Assembly: GCA_019240115.1 (NCBI GenBank)
Contig: JAFAYV010000078.1
Location: 1-41,536 of the forward strand
Source: Solirubrobacterales bacterium
Lineage (GTDB): Bacteria; Actinomycetota; Thermoleophilia; Solirubrobacterales; Solirubrobacteraceae
Length of the DNA stretch: 41,536 nt
Direction: 5' to 3'
Each line of letters begins with the position of its first letter. The stretch's first letter is position 1. Both the position numbers and the translations under genes were made by a program. The notes beneath the pieces were generated by a model that was given only the letters and a program-made list of their open reading frames with translations, did not search any database and was not told the DNA's origin. Below, in pieces: positions 8,017 through 16,237 of the stretch.

Positions 8017-10173
8017 CTACAGGAACCGGGCGAGTCCGCCGTCGCGGGCGGCGGCGAGCTCGGCCACGGCGACGGTGAGGACTCCCTCGAGCTCGAGCGC
8101 GTCGCCGCCGACTCGCCCGATGATCGCCAGACCGGTCAGCGCCACGTCGGGCCCGGAGACGAGAAACCCCTGTCCGAGCGCCTCCGCGAAGGGATCGAGG
8201 CCGGCGGGGAGGGCGACCCGGGCACCGATGCCGCCCGCGACGCAGCACTCGGCGAGGGCGACCCCGATGCCGCCCTCGGCGATGTCGTGGGCATTGTGCA
8301 GCGCGCCGGCGTTGACCATCGTTCGAACCGTGTCCTGCGCGTCACGGACCGCCGCTGTCTGCATGATCGGCAGGGGTCCGGCGAGCTCGTGGCCGCTCAG
8401 CTTGGCGACCTCGGACCCGGCGCGCGTCGGAGCGAACGGCCCCACGAGCGCGATCGCGTCGCCCGCGCGGGCGAAGCGCAGGCGCCCGGCGCGGGCGGGG
8501 TCGGGCAGCCGGCCCACCATGCCGATCACCGGCGTCGGGTAGATCGCGTCCGTGGGCGCCTCGTTGTAGAGCGAGACGTTGCCGCCGACGACGGGCACGC
8601 CGAGCGCGCGGCAGGCCTGGGCGATCCCCTCGACGGCCTCGGTCAGCTGCCAGGCGACGTGGGGCTTCTCGGGGTTGCCGAAGTTCAGGCAGTTGGTCAG
8701 GCCGAGGGGGGTGGCGCCGACGCAGGTCAGGTTGGCGGCGCACTCGTAGACCGCCTCGGCGGCACCGGCGCGCGGGTCGCAGGCCACCCGGCGGCCGTTG
8801 CCGTCGATCGCCACCGCGAGCGCCTCGCCGGTCGGCAGCGCCAGCACGGCGGCGTCGGCCTCGTCGGGACGGCGGACCGTGCGCGACTGCACGATCGGGT
8901 CGTACTGCTCGTAGACGAGCCGCCGAGAGGCGAGGTTGGCCGATCCCAGCAGCGCGAGCAGCGTCTCGGCGGCCGAGGCGTCGGGCGCGAGCGTCGCCGG
9001 TGGGGCGGGATAGAGCGACACGCCGACGGGTTCGGTGGGCGCGAGATCATAGACCGGGCAGTCGTCGACGAGGATCGACACCGGCAGGTCGGCGACGAGC
9101 TCTGCGGCGTGGCGGACGCGCATCCGGCCCGAGTCGGTGACCTCGCCGATCGGGGTGGCGCGCGTCTCCCAGCGCTCGCACGCCGCGACGACCTCGGCGA
9201 CGCGGTCGGGCGCGACGACGCACAGCATCCGCTCCTGGGACTCGGAGACCATGATCTCGAACGGCGCCAGGCCCAGCTCGCGCAGGGGCACCCGGTCGCA
9301 GTCGATGTCGAGGCCGACGCCGCCGCCCGAGGCCATCTCCGAGGCCGCCGAGGTCAGGCCGGCCGCGCCGAGATCCTGGAGCGAGATGAGCAGCTCGGAC
9401 TCGAGCAGCTCAAGCGAGCATTCGAGCAGCTTCTTCTCGGCGAACGGATCGCCGATCTGGACCGACGGGCGCTTGGCGGCGTCGCCCTCTCCGAGCTCGG
9501 CGGAGGCGAGCACCGAGGCGCCGCCGATCCCGTCGCGGCCGGTCAGCGCGCCGAGGAGCACGAGCACGTTGCCCGGGCCGGCCGCCGCCGAGCGGATGAG
9601 CCGGCCGATCGGGGCGAGGCCGAGGCACATCGCGTTGACCAGGCAGTTCTGCTCGTAGGCGGCCTCGAAGTAGATCTCGCCGCCGACCGTCGGCACCCCG
9701 ACCGAGTTGCCGTAGTGGGCGATCCCGGCCACCGCCTGCTCGAGCAGATAGCGCGAGCGCTCCGAGGTCGGCTCGCCGAAGCGCAGCGAGTCGAGCACGG
9801 CGATCGGTCGCGCCCCCACGGCGAAGATGTCGCGCAGGATCCCGCCGACGCCGGTGGCCGCTCCCTGGAACGGCTCGACCGCGGAGGGGTGGTTGTGGGA
9901 CTCGACCTTGAACGCGACCCCGAGCCCGTCGCCGACGTCGACGACGCCCGCGTTCTCGCCCGGGCCCATGAGCACCGCGGGACCCTCGGTCGGCAGGCGG
10001 CGCAGGGTCGTGCGCGAGTGCTTGTAGGCGCAGTGCTCGGACCACATCAGCGACAGCATGGCCAGCTCGGTGTCGCGCGGATGGCGGCCGAGCTGCTGCA
10101 CGATGAGCGCGTACTCGCCGTCGGTCAGCCCGAGCTGCCGGTGGCGCTGATCAGACGGCGAGACGGTCGGCAA
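8017..10173 (-). CDS. purL: FGAM synthetase, synthetase subunit PurL (small form)
   Basis: A 718-aa small PurL that converts FGAR + ATP + ammonia to FGAM, working with PurS and the glutaminase PurQ encoded just upstream. The PurM/PurL fold is seen twice. The catalytic region WSEHCAYKHSR and the signature KVESHNHPSAVEPFQGAATG lie in the first half, followed by GARPIAVLDSLRFG and GGEIYFE; the second half has TNCLNFGNPEKP, VVGGNVSLYNE, HDIAEGGIGVALAE. The start is taken as TTG at 10173, which overlaps purQ by 23 bases; the frame offers no ATG ahead of the conserved GLTDGEYALI segment. Ends with TAG. Confidence 0.95.
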   Translation of the reverse strand: MPTVSPSDQRHRQLGLTDGEYALIVQQLGRHPRDTELAMLSLMWSEHCAYKHSRTTLRRLPTEGPAVLMGPGENAGVVDVGDGLGVAFKVESHNHPSAVEPFQGAATGVGGILRDIFAVGARPIAVLDSLRFGEPTSERSRYLLEQAVAGIAHYGNSVGVPTVGGEIYFEAAYEQNCLVNAMCLGLAPIGRLIRSAAAGPGNVLVLLGALTGRDGIGGASVLASAELGEGDAAKRPSVQIGDPFAEKKLLECSLELLESELLISLQDLGAAGLTSAASEMASGGGVGLDIDCDRVPLRELGLAPFEIMVSESQERMLCVVAPDRVAEVVAACERWETRATPIGEVTDSGRMRVRHAAELVADLPVSILVDDCPVYDLAPTEPVGVSLYPAPPATLAPDASAAETLLALLGSANLASRRLVYEQYDPIVQSRTVRRPDEADAAVLALPTGEALAVAIDGNGRRVACDPRAGAAEAVYECAANLTCVGATPLGLTNCLNFGNPEKPHVAWQLTEAVEGIAQACRALGVPVVGGNVSLYNEAPTDAIYPTPVIGMVGRLPDPARAGRLRFARAGDAIALVGPFAPTRAGSEVAKLSGHELAGPLPIMQTAAVRDAQDTVRTMVNAGALHNAHDIAEGGIGVALAECCVAGGIGARVALPAGLDPFAEALGQGFLVSGPDVALTGLAIIGRVGGDALELEGVLTVAVAELAAARDGGLARFL

Positions 10174-10828
10174 CGGCGGCGCGGATCGACTGAAAGATGG
10201 CCAGCCCGTCGATCGATCCGGTCAGCGGATCGACGGCGTGCTCCGGGTGGGGCATGAGGCCGAACACGTTGCGAGCCGCGTTGCACACCCCGGCGATGTC
10301 GCGCAGCGAGCCGTTGGGGTTGTGTCCCGGCGCATAGCGCAGCAGCACCTGATCGCGCTCCTGCAGGCCCCGCAGGAGCTCCGGCGGGGCGTAGTAGCAG
10401 CCGGTCATGTGCTTGACCGGGATCGAGAGCGGGCGGTCGGGCTCGCACGCGCGCGTGAACGGCGAGTCGGAGCTGACGACCACGAGCGACACCTGGCGAA
10501 AGACGAAGCGCAGGTTCGCGTTGTCCAGCAGCGCCCCCGGGAGCAGGCCGGCTTCGCAGAGCACCTGAAAGCCGTTGCAGATCCCGAGCACGAGGCCGCC
10601 GGCCCGGGCGAACTCGGCCACCTCCACCATGACCGGCGCGAAGCGGGCGATCGCGCCGGCGCGCAGATAGTCCCCGTAGGAGAAGCCGCCGGGGACGACG
10701 ACCGCGTCGACGCCGCGCAGGTCGCGATCGGCGTGCCAGAGGATCTCGGCCTCGCCGACCCGCTGGCACGCGAGCTGGGCGTCGACCTCGTCGCAGGATC
10801 CGGGGAAGCGGATGACCCCGAACTTCAC
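10151..10828 (-). CDS. purQ: FGAM synthetase, glutaminase subunit PurQ
   Basis: A 225-aa class I glutamine amidotransferase that releases ammonia from glutamine for PurL. The nucleophile is Cys84 in GLVLGICNGFQVL, and the His/Glu pair is in MPHPEHAVDP near the C terminus. The N-terminal FGVIRFPGSCDEVD and PGGFSYGDYLRAGAIA segments are typical of bacterial PurQ. The start is GTG at 10828, overlapping the purS stop as GTGA. The end overlaps purL by 23 bases, so the three subunits of the complex are translationally linked in the order purS-purQ-purL. Confidence 0.96.
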   Translation of the reverse strand: MKFGVIRFPGSCDEVDAQLACQRVGEAEILWHADRDLRGVDAVVVPGGFSYGDYLRAGAIARFAPVMVEVAEFARAGGLVLGICNGFQVLCEAGLLPGALLDNANLRFVFRQVSLVVVSSDSPFTRACEPDRPLSIPVKHMTGCYYAPPELLRGLQERDQVLLRYAPGHNPNGSLRDIAGVCNAARNVFGLMPHPEHAVDPLTGSIDGLAIFQSIRAAVADRLAV

Positions 10829-11076
10829 GCCGAGGCGGTGGTCGGCGCCGGGGGGTCGGCGGAGACGATCTCGTAGTCCTCGATGAGCGGGTTGGTCAGC
10901 AGCCGCTCGCAGATCTCGGGCAGCCGCGCCGGGTCTTGCACGTCGAGCTCGATCATCCGCCCGACGTGGACGTCGGTGACGCCGGTGAACCCGAGCGCGG
11001 GCAGCGCGCGCTGCACCGCCTGGCCCTGGGGGTCGAGGATCCCGGCCTTGGGCTTGACCAGCACCCGCGCGCGCAT
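10825..11076 (-). CDS. purS: FGAM synthetase subunit PurS
   Basis: An 83-aa PurS that bridges PurL and PurQ in the three-part FGAM synthetase. The family pattern is clear: RVLVKPKAGILDPQGQAVQ at the start, then GFTGVTDVHVGRMIELDV and CERLLTNPLIEDYEI. The ATG at 11076 is preferred over an upstream in-frame start because family members begin right at the RVLVKPK strand. It also has a GAGGT ribosome site that overlaps the purC stop (TGAGGT), ten bases away. The C-terminal tail after YEIVSA is short and Pro/Ala-rich. Confidence 0.94.
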   Translation of the reverse strand: MRARVLVKPKAGILDPQGQAVQRALPALGFTGVTDVHVGRMIELDVQDPARLPEICERLLTNPLIEDYEIVSADPPAPTTASA

Positions 11077-11086
11077 CGCCGCGACC

Positions 11087-11974
11087 TCAGGCGGCGCCGG
11101 TGCGCCGCAGCCAGTCATCGAGCGGCGCGCCGGTGATCCGCTCGTAGGCCTCGGCGTACTTCTGCCGGGTCGCGGCCACCACCTCGTCGGGGATGGCGGG
11201 CGCGGGCGGGTTGCGGTCCCAGCCGGTGCCGGAGGCCCAGTCGCGCACGAACTGCTTGTCGAAGCTCGGCTGCCCGTGTCCGGCCTCGTAGCCGTCGGCG
11301 GGCCAGAAGCGCGAGGAGTCCGGCGTGCACAGCTCGTCGCCGATCGTCAGCACGCCGCCGTGGTCGAGGCCGAACTCGAACTTCGTGTCGGCGAGGATGA
11401 TCCCGCGCTCGCGCGCGTGCTCGGCGGCGTGGGCGTAGACCTCGAGCGCGACGTCGCGCACCCGCTCGGCCATCGCGCGGTCGCCGATGAGCGCCACCGT
11501 GCCCTCGAAGTCGATCGCCTCGTCGTGGCCGACGTCGGCCTTCGTGCTCGGGGTGTACAGCGGCTCGGGGAGGCGGTCGGACTCGCGCAGCCCGGAGGGC
11601 AGCTCGATCCCGGACACGCTGCCGGTCGCCTGGTAGTCCTTCCAGCCCGACCCGGTGATGTAGCCGCGAACGACGGCCTCGACGGGGAGCATCTCGAGCC
11701 TGCGCACGAGCATCCCGCGTCCGCGCGCCGGCTCGGGAACGCGCTCGGTGACCGAGACCATGTGGTTGGCGACGAGGTCCCGGGTGTGCTCAAACCAGAA
11801 CGCCGACAGTCCGGTCAGCACCGCGCCCTTGCCGGAGATCGGCGTCGGATGCACGACGTCGTAGGTCGAGATCCGGTCGGAGGCGACGATCAGCAGCTCG
11901 CCGGGCGAGGTCTCATAGATCTCGCGGACCTTGCCCGACGCCAGCAGCGTCAGGTCGGAGAGGGCGGCAGCCAC
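11087..11974 (-). CDS. purC: SAICAR synthetase PurC
   Basis: A 295-aa enzyme that joins CAIR and aspartate with ATP to give SAICAR. Typical features are LLASGKVREIYE (P-loop-like nucleotide site), LLIVASDRISTYD, VVRGYITGSGWKDYQ, the metal/substrate segment IILADTKFEFGLD, and DELCTPDSSRFWP. It is longer than E. coli PurC, as in eukaryote-like and actinobacterial forms. GTG at 11974 is chosen since conserved sequence begins directly after it (ALSDLTLLASGKV). It has no Shine-Dalgarno but TAGCAT sits 7 nt upstream, which fits a leaderless mRNA. It heads purC-purS-purQ-purL-purF-recQ-purNH-ridA. Confidence 0.95.
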   Translation of the reverse strand: MAAALSDLTLLASGKVREIYETSPGELLIVASDRISTYDVVHPTPISGKGAVLTGLSAFWFEHTRDLVANHMVSVTERVPEPARGRGMLVRRLEMLPVEAVVRGYITGSGWKDYQATGSVSGIELPSGLRESDRLPEPLYTPSTKADVGHDEAIDFEGTVALIGDRAMAERVRDVALEVYAHAAEHARERGIILADTKFEFGLDHGGVLTIGDELCTPDSSRFWPADGYEAGHGQPSFDKQFVRDWASGTGWDRNPPAPAIPDEVVAATRQKYAEAYERITGAPLDDWLRRTGAA

Positions 11975-11987
11975 GAGCGCGATGCTA
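11975..11987 (-). promoter_or_regulatory. Leaderless-type -10 element for purC
   Basis: TAGCAT (11982-11987 on the minus strand) stands 7 nt before the purC GTG with no Shine-Dalgarno between. This spacing would place transcription start at or next to the first codon. No convincing -35 is seen. Confidence 0.45.
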
Positions 11988-12018
11988 GCGACCGGTAGCG
12001 ACGGCCTCGTCGCCCGGG

Positions 12019-12048
12019 TTGCCCGTCGACGCGTTGGCCATCTACCAT
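12019..12048 (+). promoter_or_regulatory. Candidate promoter of aldehyde dehydrogenase operon
   Basis: TTGCCC (12019-12024) and TACCAT (12043-12048) are spaced by 18 bp, each matching the sigma-70 consensus at four of six positions. It would give a leader of about 35 nt to the small ORF at 12089 and lies in the divergent region shared with purC. Confidence 0.4.
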
Positions 12049-12088
12049 GATGCTTCCCCTGAAGAGAATGCCCGCTGAGAGGGAGGCA

Positions 12089-12136
12089 ATGATGAACCGT
12101 CAACGTTGCCACGAGGGGATCGAGGTCGGGCCGTGA
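12089..12136 (+). CDS. 15-codon leader ORF coupled to aldehyde dehydrogenase
   Basis: A tiny ORF, peptide MMNRQRCHEGIEVGP, starts at ATGATG and has the best ribosome site in the area (GAGGGAGG ending 3 nt before the ATG). Its TGA overlaps the GTG of the dehydrogenase (GTGA). The dehydrogenase start alone has only a moderate GAGG, so reading this leader may feed ribosomes to it. The peptide has no recognisable domain. No run of one amino acid or terminator-like hairpin is seen that would point to classical attenuation. It may instead be just a ribosome-loading device. Confidence 0.5.
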   Translation: MMNRQRCHEGIEVGP

Positions 12137-13584
12137 CGACCGTCGTGCCCGAGCGTGCCGGCCTGCTCATCGGCGGCGATGAGGTCGACGCTGCGGACGG
12201 CGGCAGCTTCCCCACCTACGATCCATCGACCGGCGAGGTCATCGCCCGGGTCGCCGCCGGCGGCGAGCGCGACGTCGATCGCGCGGTCCGCGCCGCCGAG
12301 GCCGCCTTTGACGCGTGGTGGCCGGCGACCGCTCCGCGCGAGCGCGCCGCGCTGCTGTACCGCGCCGCCGCGCTCGTGCGCACCCGCGCGGATGAGCTCG
12401 TCGAGCTCGACGAGCGTACCGCCGGCCTGCCCACCCGGATGGCGGCCGGCGACGTCGAGACCGCCGCGCGCTACCTCGAGTACTACGCGGGGATCGCCGA
12501 CAAGCTGCACGGCGAGACGATCCCCCTGGGCGCAGACTTCGTGGACTACACCGAGCGTGAGCCCTGGGGGGTGTGCGCCGTCATCCCGCCGTTCAACGTC
12601 CCGCTGCAGCTGACCGCTCGCAGCGTCGCGCCGGCGCTGGCCTGCGGCAACGCGGTCGTCGTCAAGCCGGCCGAGCAGGCGCCGCTGCCCGCGATCCGGC
12701 TGGCCCAGCTGATCATCGAGGCCGGCGCCCCCGACGGCTTGATCAACGTGGTCACCGGCACCGGACCGCAGGCCGGGGCGGCATTGGTCGCCCATCCGCG
12801 CGTCCGCCACATCACGTTCACGGGCTCGCTGCCGACCGGGCAGGCGATCATGCGCGGCGCCGCGCGGCAGCTCACCCCCGTCACCCTGGAGCTCGGCGGC
12901 AAGTCCCCCCAGATCGCGTTCGAGGACGCCGACCTGGACGCGTTGGTCGCCGCCGTGGTCGCGACCTCCCTGATGACCGCGGGGCAGGTCTGCTCGGCGG
13001 GCACGCGCATCCTCGCCCACCGCGAGGTCGCCCCCGAGCTGCGGGGAAAGCTGCTGGACGCGGTGGCGCAGATCAAGCTCGGAGCCGCCCACGACGGGCC
13101 CGACATGGGCCCGCTCATCTCTCGCGTGCAGCAGGAACGGGTTCTGGAGGCGATCGACGCCGCCCGCGAGGACGGCGCCCGGGTCCTCAGCGGCGGCGGC
13201 ATCCCGGGCAACGCCCCGGCGGGCTATTTCGTGGAGCCGACGGTGCTCGGCGATGTCACCGCACAGATGCGCGTCGCGCGCGAGGAGATCTTCGGCCCCG
13301 TGGTCGCGTTCATGGAGTTCTCCGACGAGGCCGAGGCCATCGGCATCGCCAACGACTCGGAGTTCGGGCTCGTGTCCGGCATCTGGACCGAGCAGCTCAG
13401 CCGCGCCCATCGCGTCGCGCGCGCGGTGCGAACCGGGCAGGTGTTCGTCAACCACTACGGCGCCGGCGGGGGCATCGAGCTGCCCTTCGGCGGCTACCGC
13501 AAGAGCGGGATCGGACGTGCGAAGGGCCTGGCCGCCCTCGACGAGTACCTGCAGACCAAGAACGTCTGCGTGAAGATCGAATGA
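12133..13584 (+). CDS. NAD(P)-dependent aldehyde dehydrogenase
   Basis: A 483-aa ALDH superfamily enzyme oxidising an aldehyde to the acid. Catalytic and cofactor residues are all present: N155 in PPFNVPLQ, K178 in VVVKPAEQ, the general base E253 in TLELGGKSP, and nucleophile C287 in GQVCSAGTR. Cofactor-loop FTGSLPTGQAI, EEIFGPV and the C-terminal PFGGYRKSGIGR complete the pattern. The GTG at 12133 is chosen because it overlaps the leader-ORF stop and has GAGG upstream; an in-frame TTG at 12106 has none. The end overlaps the hydratase alpha gene (ATGA). The substrate cannot be read from sequence. The company of a fumarase-type hydratase and a CoA-transferase suggests a short-chain dicarboxylate or hydroxyacid route. 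Confidence 0.92.
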   Translation: MTTVVPERAGLLIGGDEVDAADGGSFPTYDPSTGEVIARVAAGGERDVDRAVRAAEAAFDAWWPATAPRERAALLYRAAALVRTRADELVELDERTAGLPTRMAAGDVETAARYLEYYAGIADKLHGETIPLGADFVDYTEREPWGVCAVIPPFNVPLQLTARSVAPALACGNAVVVKPAEQAPLPAIRLAQLIIEAGAPDGLINVVTGTGPQAGAALVAHPRVRHITFTGSLPTGQAIMRGAARQLTPVTLELGGKSPQIAFEDADLDALVAAVVATSLMTAGQVCSAGTRILAHREVAPELRGKLLDAVAQIKLGAAHDGPDMGPLISRVQQERVLEAIDAAREDGARVLSGGGIPGNAPAGYFVEPTVLGDVTAQMRVAREEIFGPVVAFMEFSDEAEAIGIANDSEFGLVSGIWTEQLSRAHRVARAVRTGQVFVNHYGAGGGIELPFGGYRKSGIGRAKGLAALDEYLQTKNVCVKIE

Positions 13585-14468
13585 CTGGGAGGCCCGTGCG
13601 GATGCCTCCCCCACCCGTCGCGGAGCCGCGACACGTCGACGTTGCGGTCGTCAAGGACCGAGTACGAGAGCTGTGCATCTCCGCGAACCACGAGCTGCGA
13701 CACGACCATCTGCAAGCAATTGCGCGCGCGGTGGAGCGGGAGCGCTCCTCCGTCGGCCGCGAGGTGCTCTGCCGGCTGCTGGAGAACGCCGAGGTCTCGC
13801 GGTCCGACCGGGTCGCGTTCTGTCAGGACACGGGCTACGCGGTCGTGTTCCTCGACGTCGGACAGGACGTTCGGTTCGTGGGCGGCGATCTCAACACGGC
13901 GATCGACGAGGGAGTCGCGGAGGGCTACCGTGAGGGTTTTCTACGCGCCTCCCTGGTGCGTAGCCCGGTCGACCGTCGCAACACCGGCGACAACACTCCT
14001 GCGTTCGTCTACGTGAACCTCGTGCCGGGCGACGGCGTGCGTCTGACGCTCCTGGTCAAGGGCGCCGGCTGCGACAACATGAGCGCCCTGCGGATGCTGA
14101 CCCCCGCGGAGGGCGTCGGCGCGATGAAGGAGTTCGTCGTCGAGACCATCGAGCGGGCCGGGCCGAGCGCCAGCCCTCCGGTGACCGTCGGCATCGGGCT
14201 CGGCGGGACATTCGAACGCGCGGCGCTTCTGGCCAAGCGAGCCTTGACCCGTCCCTCCGGTGAGCCCCACCCGGATCCCGAGATCGCCGCCCTCGAGCAG
14301 GAGTTGCTGGAGGCGATCAACGCCACCGGGATCGGCCCGGCTGGTTTCGGGGGGACCGTCACCGCGTTCGCTGTCCATGTCGAGACCTTCCCGACGCACA
14401 TCGCGGCCTTCCCCGTCGCGATCAACCTCGACTGCCACTCACATCGGGTACGCGAGATCGAGCTGTGA
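13581..14468 (+). CDS. Class I fumarase-type hydratase, alpha subunit (TtdA/FumA-N like)
   Basis: A 295-aa alpha subunit of a two-part [4Fe-4S] hydro-lyase. The family includes fumarase, L-tartrate dehydratase and mesaconase. Three Cys fit the cluster ligands: C81 in AFCQDTGYA, C164 in KGAGCDNMS, and C285 in NLDCHSHR. Other family blocks are LVRSPVDRRNTGDNTPAF, GIGLGGTFERAALLAKRAL and FGGTVTAFAVHVE. The ATG at 13581 overlaps the dehydrogenase stop; another ATG at 13602 has a GGGAGG nine bases ahead and could be the true start. The end overlaps the beta gene (GTGA). Sequence does not decide between fumarate, tartrate and mesaconate or citramalate as substrate. Confidence 0.88.
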   Translation: MTGRPVRMPPPPVAEPRHVDVAVVKDRVRELCISANHELRHDHLQAIARAVERERSSVGREVLCRLLENAEVSRSDRVAFCQDTGYAVVFLDVGQDVRFVGGDLNTAIDEGVAEGYREGFLRASLVRSPVDRRNTGDNTPAFVYVNLVPGDGVRLTLLVKGAGCDNMSALRMLTPAEGVGAMKEFVVETIERAGPSASPPVTVGIGLGGTFERAALLAKRALTRPSGEPHPDPEIAALEQELLEAINATGIGPAGFGGTVTAFAVHVETFPTHIAAFPVAINLDCHSHRVREIEL

Positions 14469-15016
14469 TCTCGCTGACGATCCCGTGTGCGCGCGAGGAG
14501 CTAGCCGACGTTGCAGCCGGTGACAGCGTCCTGCTCAGCGGCACCCTGCACAGCGCGCGTGACGCGGCGCACGCGCGCTTTGCGGAGACGATCGCGGCGG
14601 GCGGCCAACTGCCGTTTGACATGCGCGACCAGGTCATCTACTTCGTCGGCCCCACGCCGGCCCGGCCCGGTCGGGCGATCGGATCGGCCGGCCCCACCAC
14701 CGCCTCGCGGATGGACCCGTACTCGCCGCTGCTCATCGAGCGGGGACTTGCCGGGATGATCGGCAAGGGCCGCCGCTCACCCGAGGTCAAAGCGAGCATG
14801 CTGGAGCACGGCTGCGTCTACTTCGGCGCCATCGAGGGCACGGCGGCGCTGCTGGCCCGATGCGTGACGCACAGCGAGACGATCGCCTACGAGGATCTCG
14901 GCTCCGAGGCGGTGCGTCGCATGCAGGTCACCGACTTCCCCGTGATGGTCGTCAACGATCTCGCCGGCGGCGACCTGTACGAGCAGGGTCCGGCGCAGTG
15001 GCGTCGGACCCGCTGA
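14465..15016 (+). CDS. Class I fumarase-type hydratase, beta subunit (TtdB/FumA-C like)
   Basis: A 183-aa partner of the preceding alpha subunit; the beta subunit of these enzymes supplies much of the substrate site. Typical blocks are GDSVLLSGTLHSARDAAHAR, RAIGSAGPTTASRMDPYSP, IGKGRRSPEVKASML and VYFGAIEGTAALLA, ending near VMVVNDLAGGDLYEQG. The GTG at 14465 overlaps the alpha stop (GTGA), so the subunits should be made in step. The stop codon lies back to back with that of the convergent CoA-transferase gene, inside a perfect 14-bp palindrome. Length is normal for a separate beta chain. Confidence 0.88.
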   Translation: MISLTIPCAREELADVAAGDSVLLSGTLHSARDAAHARFAETIAAGGQLPFDMRDQVIYFVGPTPARPGRAIGSAGPTTASRMDPYSPLLIERGLAGMIGKGRRSPEVKASMLEHGCVYFGAIEGTAALLARCVTHSETIAYEDLGSEAVRRMQVTDFPVMVVNDLAGGDLYEQGPAQWRRTR

Positions 15017-15023
15017 TCAGCGG
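15010..15023. repeat. 14-bp perfect palindrome joining two convergent stop codons
   Basis: CCGCTGATCAGCGG reads the same on both strands. Its centre TGATCA is the TGA of the hydratase beta gene on the plus strand abutting the TGA of the CoA-transferase on the minus strand, with zero bases between the two genes. Confidence 0.85.
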
Positions 15024-16201
15024 TCGCCCACGCCGGCGTGAGCTCGCGGGTGATCCGCGGCGAACTCGGCGAGCACCGCATCGGTGTGCGCGCCCAGCGC
15101 GGGCACGTCGCGCATCTGAGGGTCCTGGCCGACCCAGTCGATCGGCGGCAACACGGCCTGGATCTCCCCGACGGGTGAGTCCACGCTCGTCATGCGGTCG
15201 CGCTCCACGATCGCCGGATGCTCCAGAAACCCTTCCACGGTGCGCAGTCGCCCGACGGCGATCCGCGCGCGCGCGAGCCGCTCCAGCAGCTCATCGACCG
15301 TCAGCCGCGCGAAGCTCTCGCCCAGCAGCTCATCAACCGCCACCCGGTTGGCGACCCGGTCGTCGTTGGTGACGAAGCGTGGATCGTCGGCCGTCTGCGG
15401 CTCCTCGAGCACCTCGCGGCAGAGCGCCCGCCACTCGGGATCGTTCTGCACGGCGAGCACGATCTCCTCGCCGCCGCGCGCCCGGAACGGGCCATACGGA
15501 GCGATCGCCGCGTGACTGAGCCCCGCCCGGACGGGCGCCTGGCCGCCGTAGCGCGTGTAGTAGGCCGGGTAGCTCATCCACTCGGCCAGCGCGTCGAACA
15601 GGGATACGCCCAAGCTCGCGCCCTCACCCGTGCGCTCGCGCGTGTACAGCGCGGCCAGGATTGCGCTGAACGCGTACATGCCGGCACCGATATCGGCGAC
15701 GGGGATCCCCACCTTGGCCGGCGCCTCCGGGGTTCCGGTGAGGGCGGTCACCCCGGCCTCGGACTGGATGAGCAGGTCGTAGGCCTTCTCGTCCCGGTAG
15801 GGTCCACCCTCGCCGTAGCCGGAGATCGAGCAGGCGATGAGGCGATGACGCTCCCGTCGAACGAGGTCAGGAGCCAGCTCGAGCCGCTCCGCCGTACGCG
15901 GAGCGAGATTCTCGACGAAGACGTCGGCCTCGTCGAGGAGCCGCTCCAGCACGGCGCGATGGTCGGCGTCCTTGACGTCGAGAACGACGCTCTCCTTGCC
16001 GCGGTTCAGCCATACGAAATGACTTGACATGCCGCGCACCTTGGTGTCGTAGGAACGAGCGAAATCGCCGCCGCCCGGACGCTCGATCTTGATGACGCGC
16101 GCTCCGAGGTCCGCGAGATGGCGGGTGGCCAGGGGCGCGGCGACCGCGTGTTCGACCGCGACGACAAGAACGCCGTGCAGCGGGGCGCGGGACACGTTCA
16201 T
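15017..16201 (-). CDS. Family III (CaiB/BaiF) CoA-transferase
   Basis: A 394-aa family III CoA-transferase, which moves CoA between carboxylic acids through an aspartyl-CoA thioester. The N-terminal fold is clear (DLGARVIKIERPGGGDFAR, WLNRGKESVVLDVK, DVFVENLAP). The catalytic Asp is D142 in KAYDLLIQSEAG, followed by PAKVGIPVADIGAGMYA. The ATG at 16201 has a GAGGGAG ribosome site. It is read in the same direction as purB, 36 bases downstream, but meets the dehydrogenase-hydratase operon tail to tail. Given a class I fumarase-type hydratase next door, a substrate such as mesaconate, citramalate, itaconate or succinate is possible; this is inference from context only. Confidence 0.88.
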   Translation of the reverse strand: MNVSRAPLHGVLVVAVEHAVAAPLATRHLADLGARVIKIERPGGGDFARSYDTKVRGMSSHFVWLNRGKESVVLDVKDADHRAVLERLLDEADVFVENLAPRTAERLELAPDLVRRERHRLIACSISGYGEGGPYRDEKAYDLLIQSEAGVTALTGTPEAPAKVGIPVADIGAGMYAFSAILAALYTRERTGEGASLGVSLFDALAEWMSYPAYYTRYGGQAPVRAGLSHAAIAPYGPFRARGGEEIVLAVQNDPEWRALCREVLEEPQTADDPRFVTNDDRVANRVAVDELLGESFARLTVDELLERLARARIAVGRLRTVEGFLEHPAIVERDRMTSVDSPVGEIQAVLPPIDWVGQDPQMRDVPALGAHTDAVLAEFAADHPRAHAGVGDR

Positions 16202-16237
16202 GCGTAACCGACTCCCTCTCCGCAGCCCTCGCCACGT

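Noticed and set aside
11975-12132. Possible purine riboswitch or PurR box between purC and the dehydrogenase
   Set aside because: No PurR-box half-sites and no purine aptamer core seen; only promoter-like hexamers and the leader ORF are supported.
12100-13614. 504-codon minus-strand frame opposite the aldehyde dehydrogenase
   Set aside because: Shadow of the dehydrogenase codons; no recognisable domain, while the plus strand has every catalytic residue.
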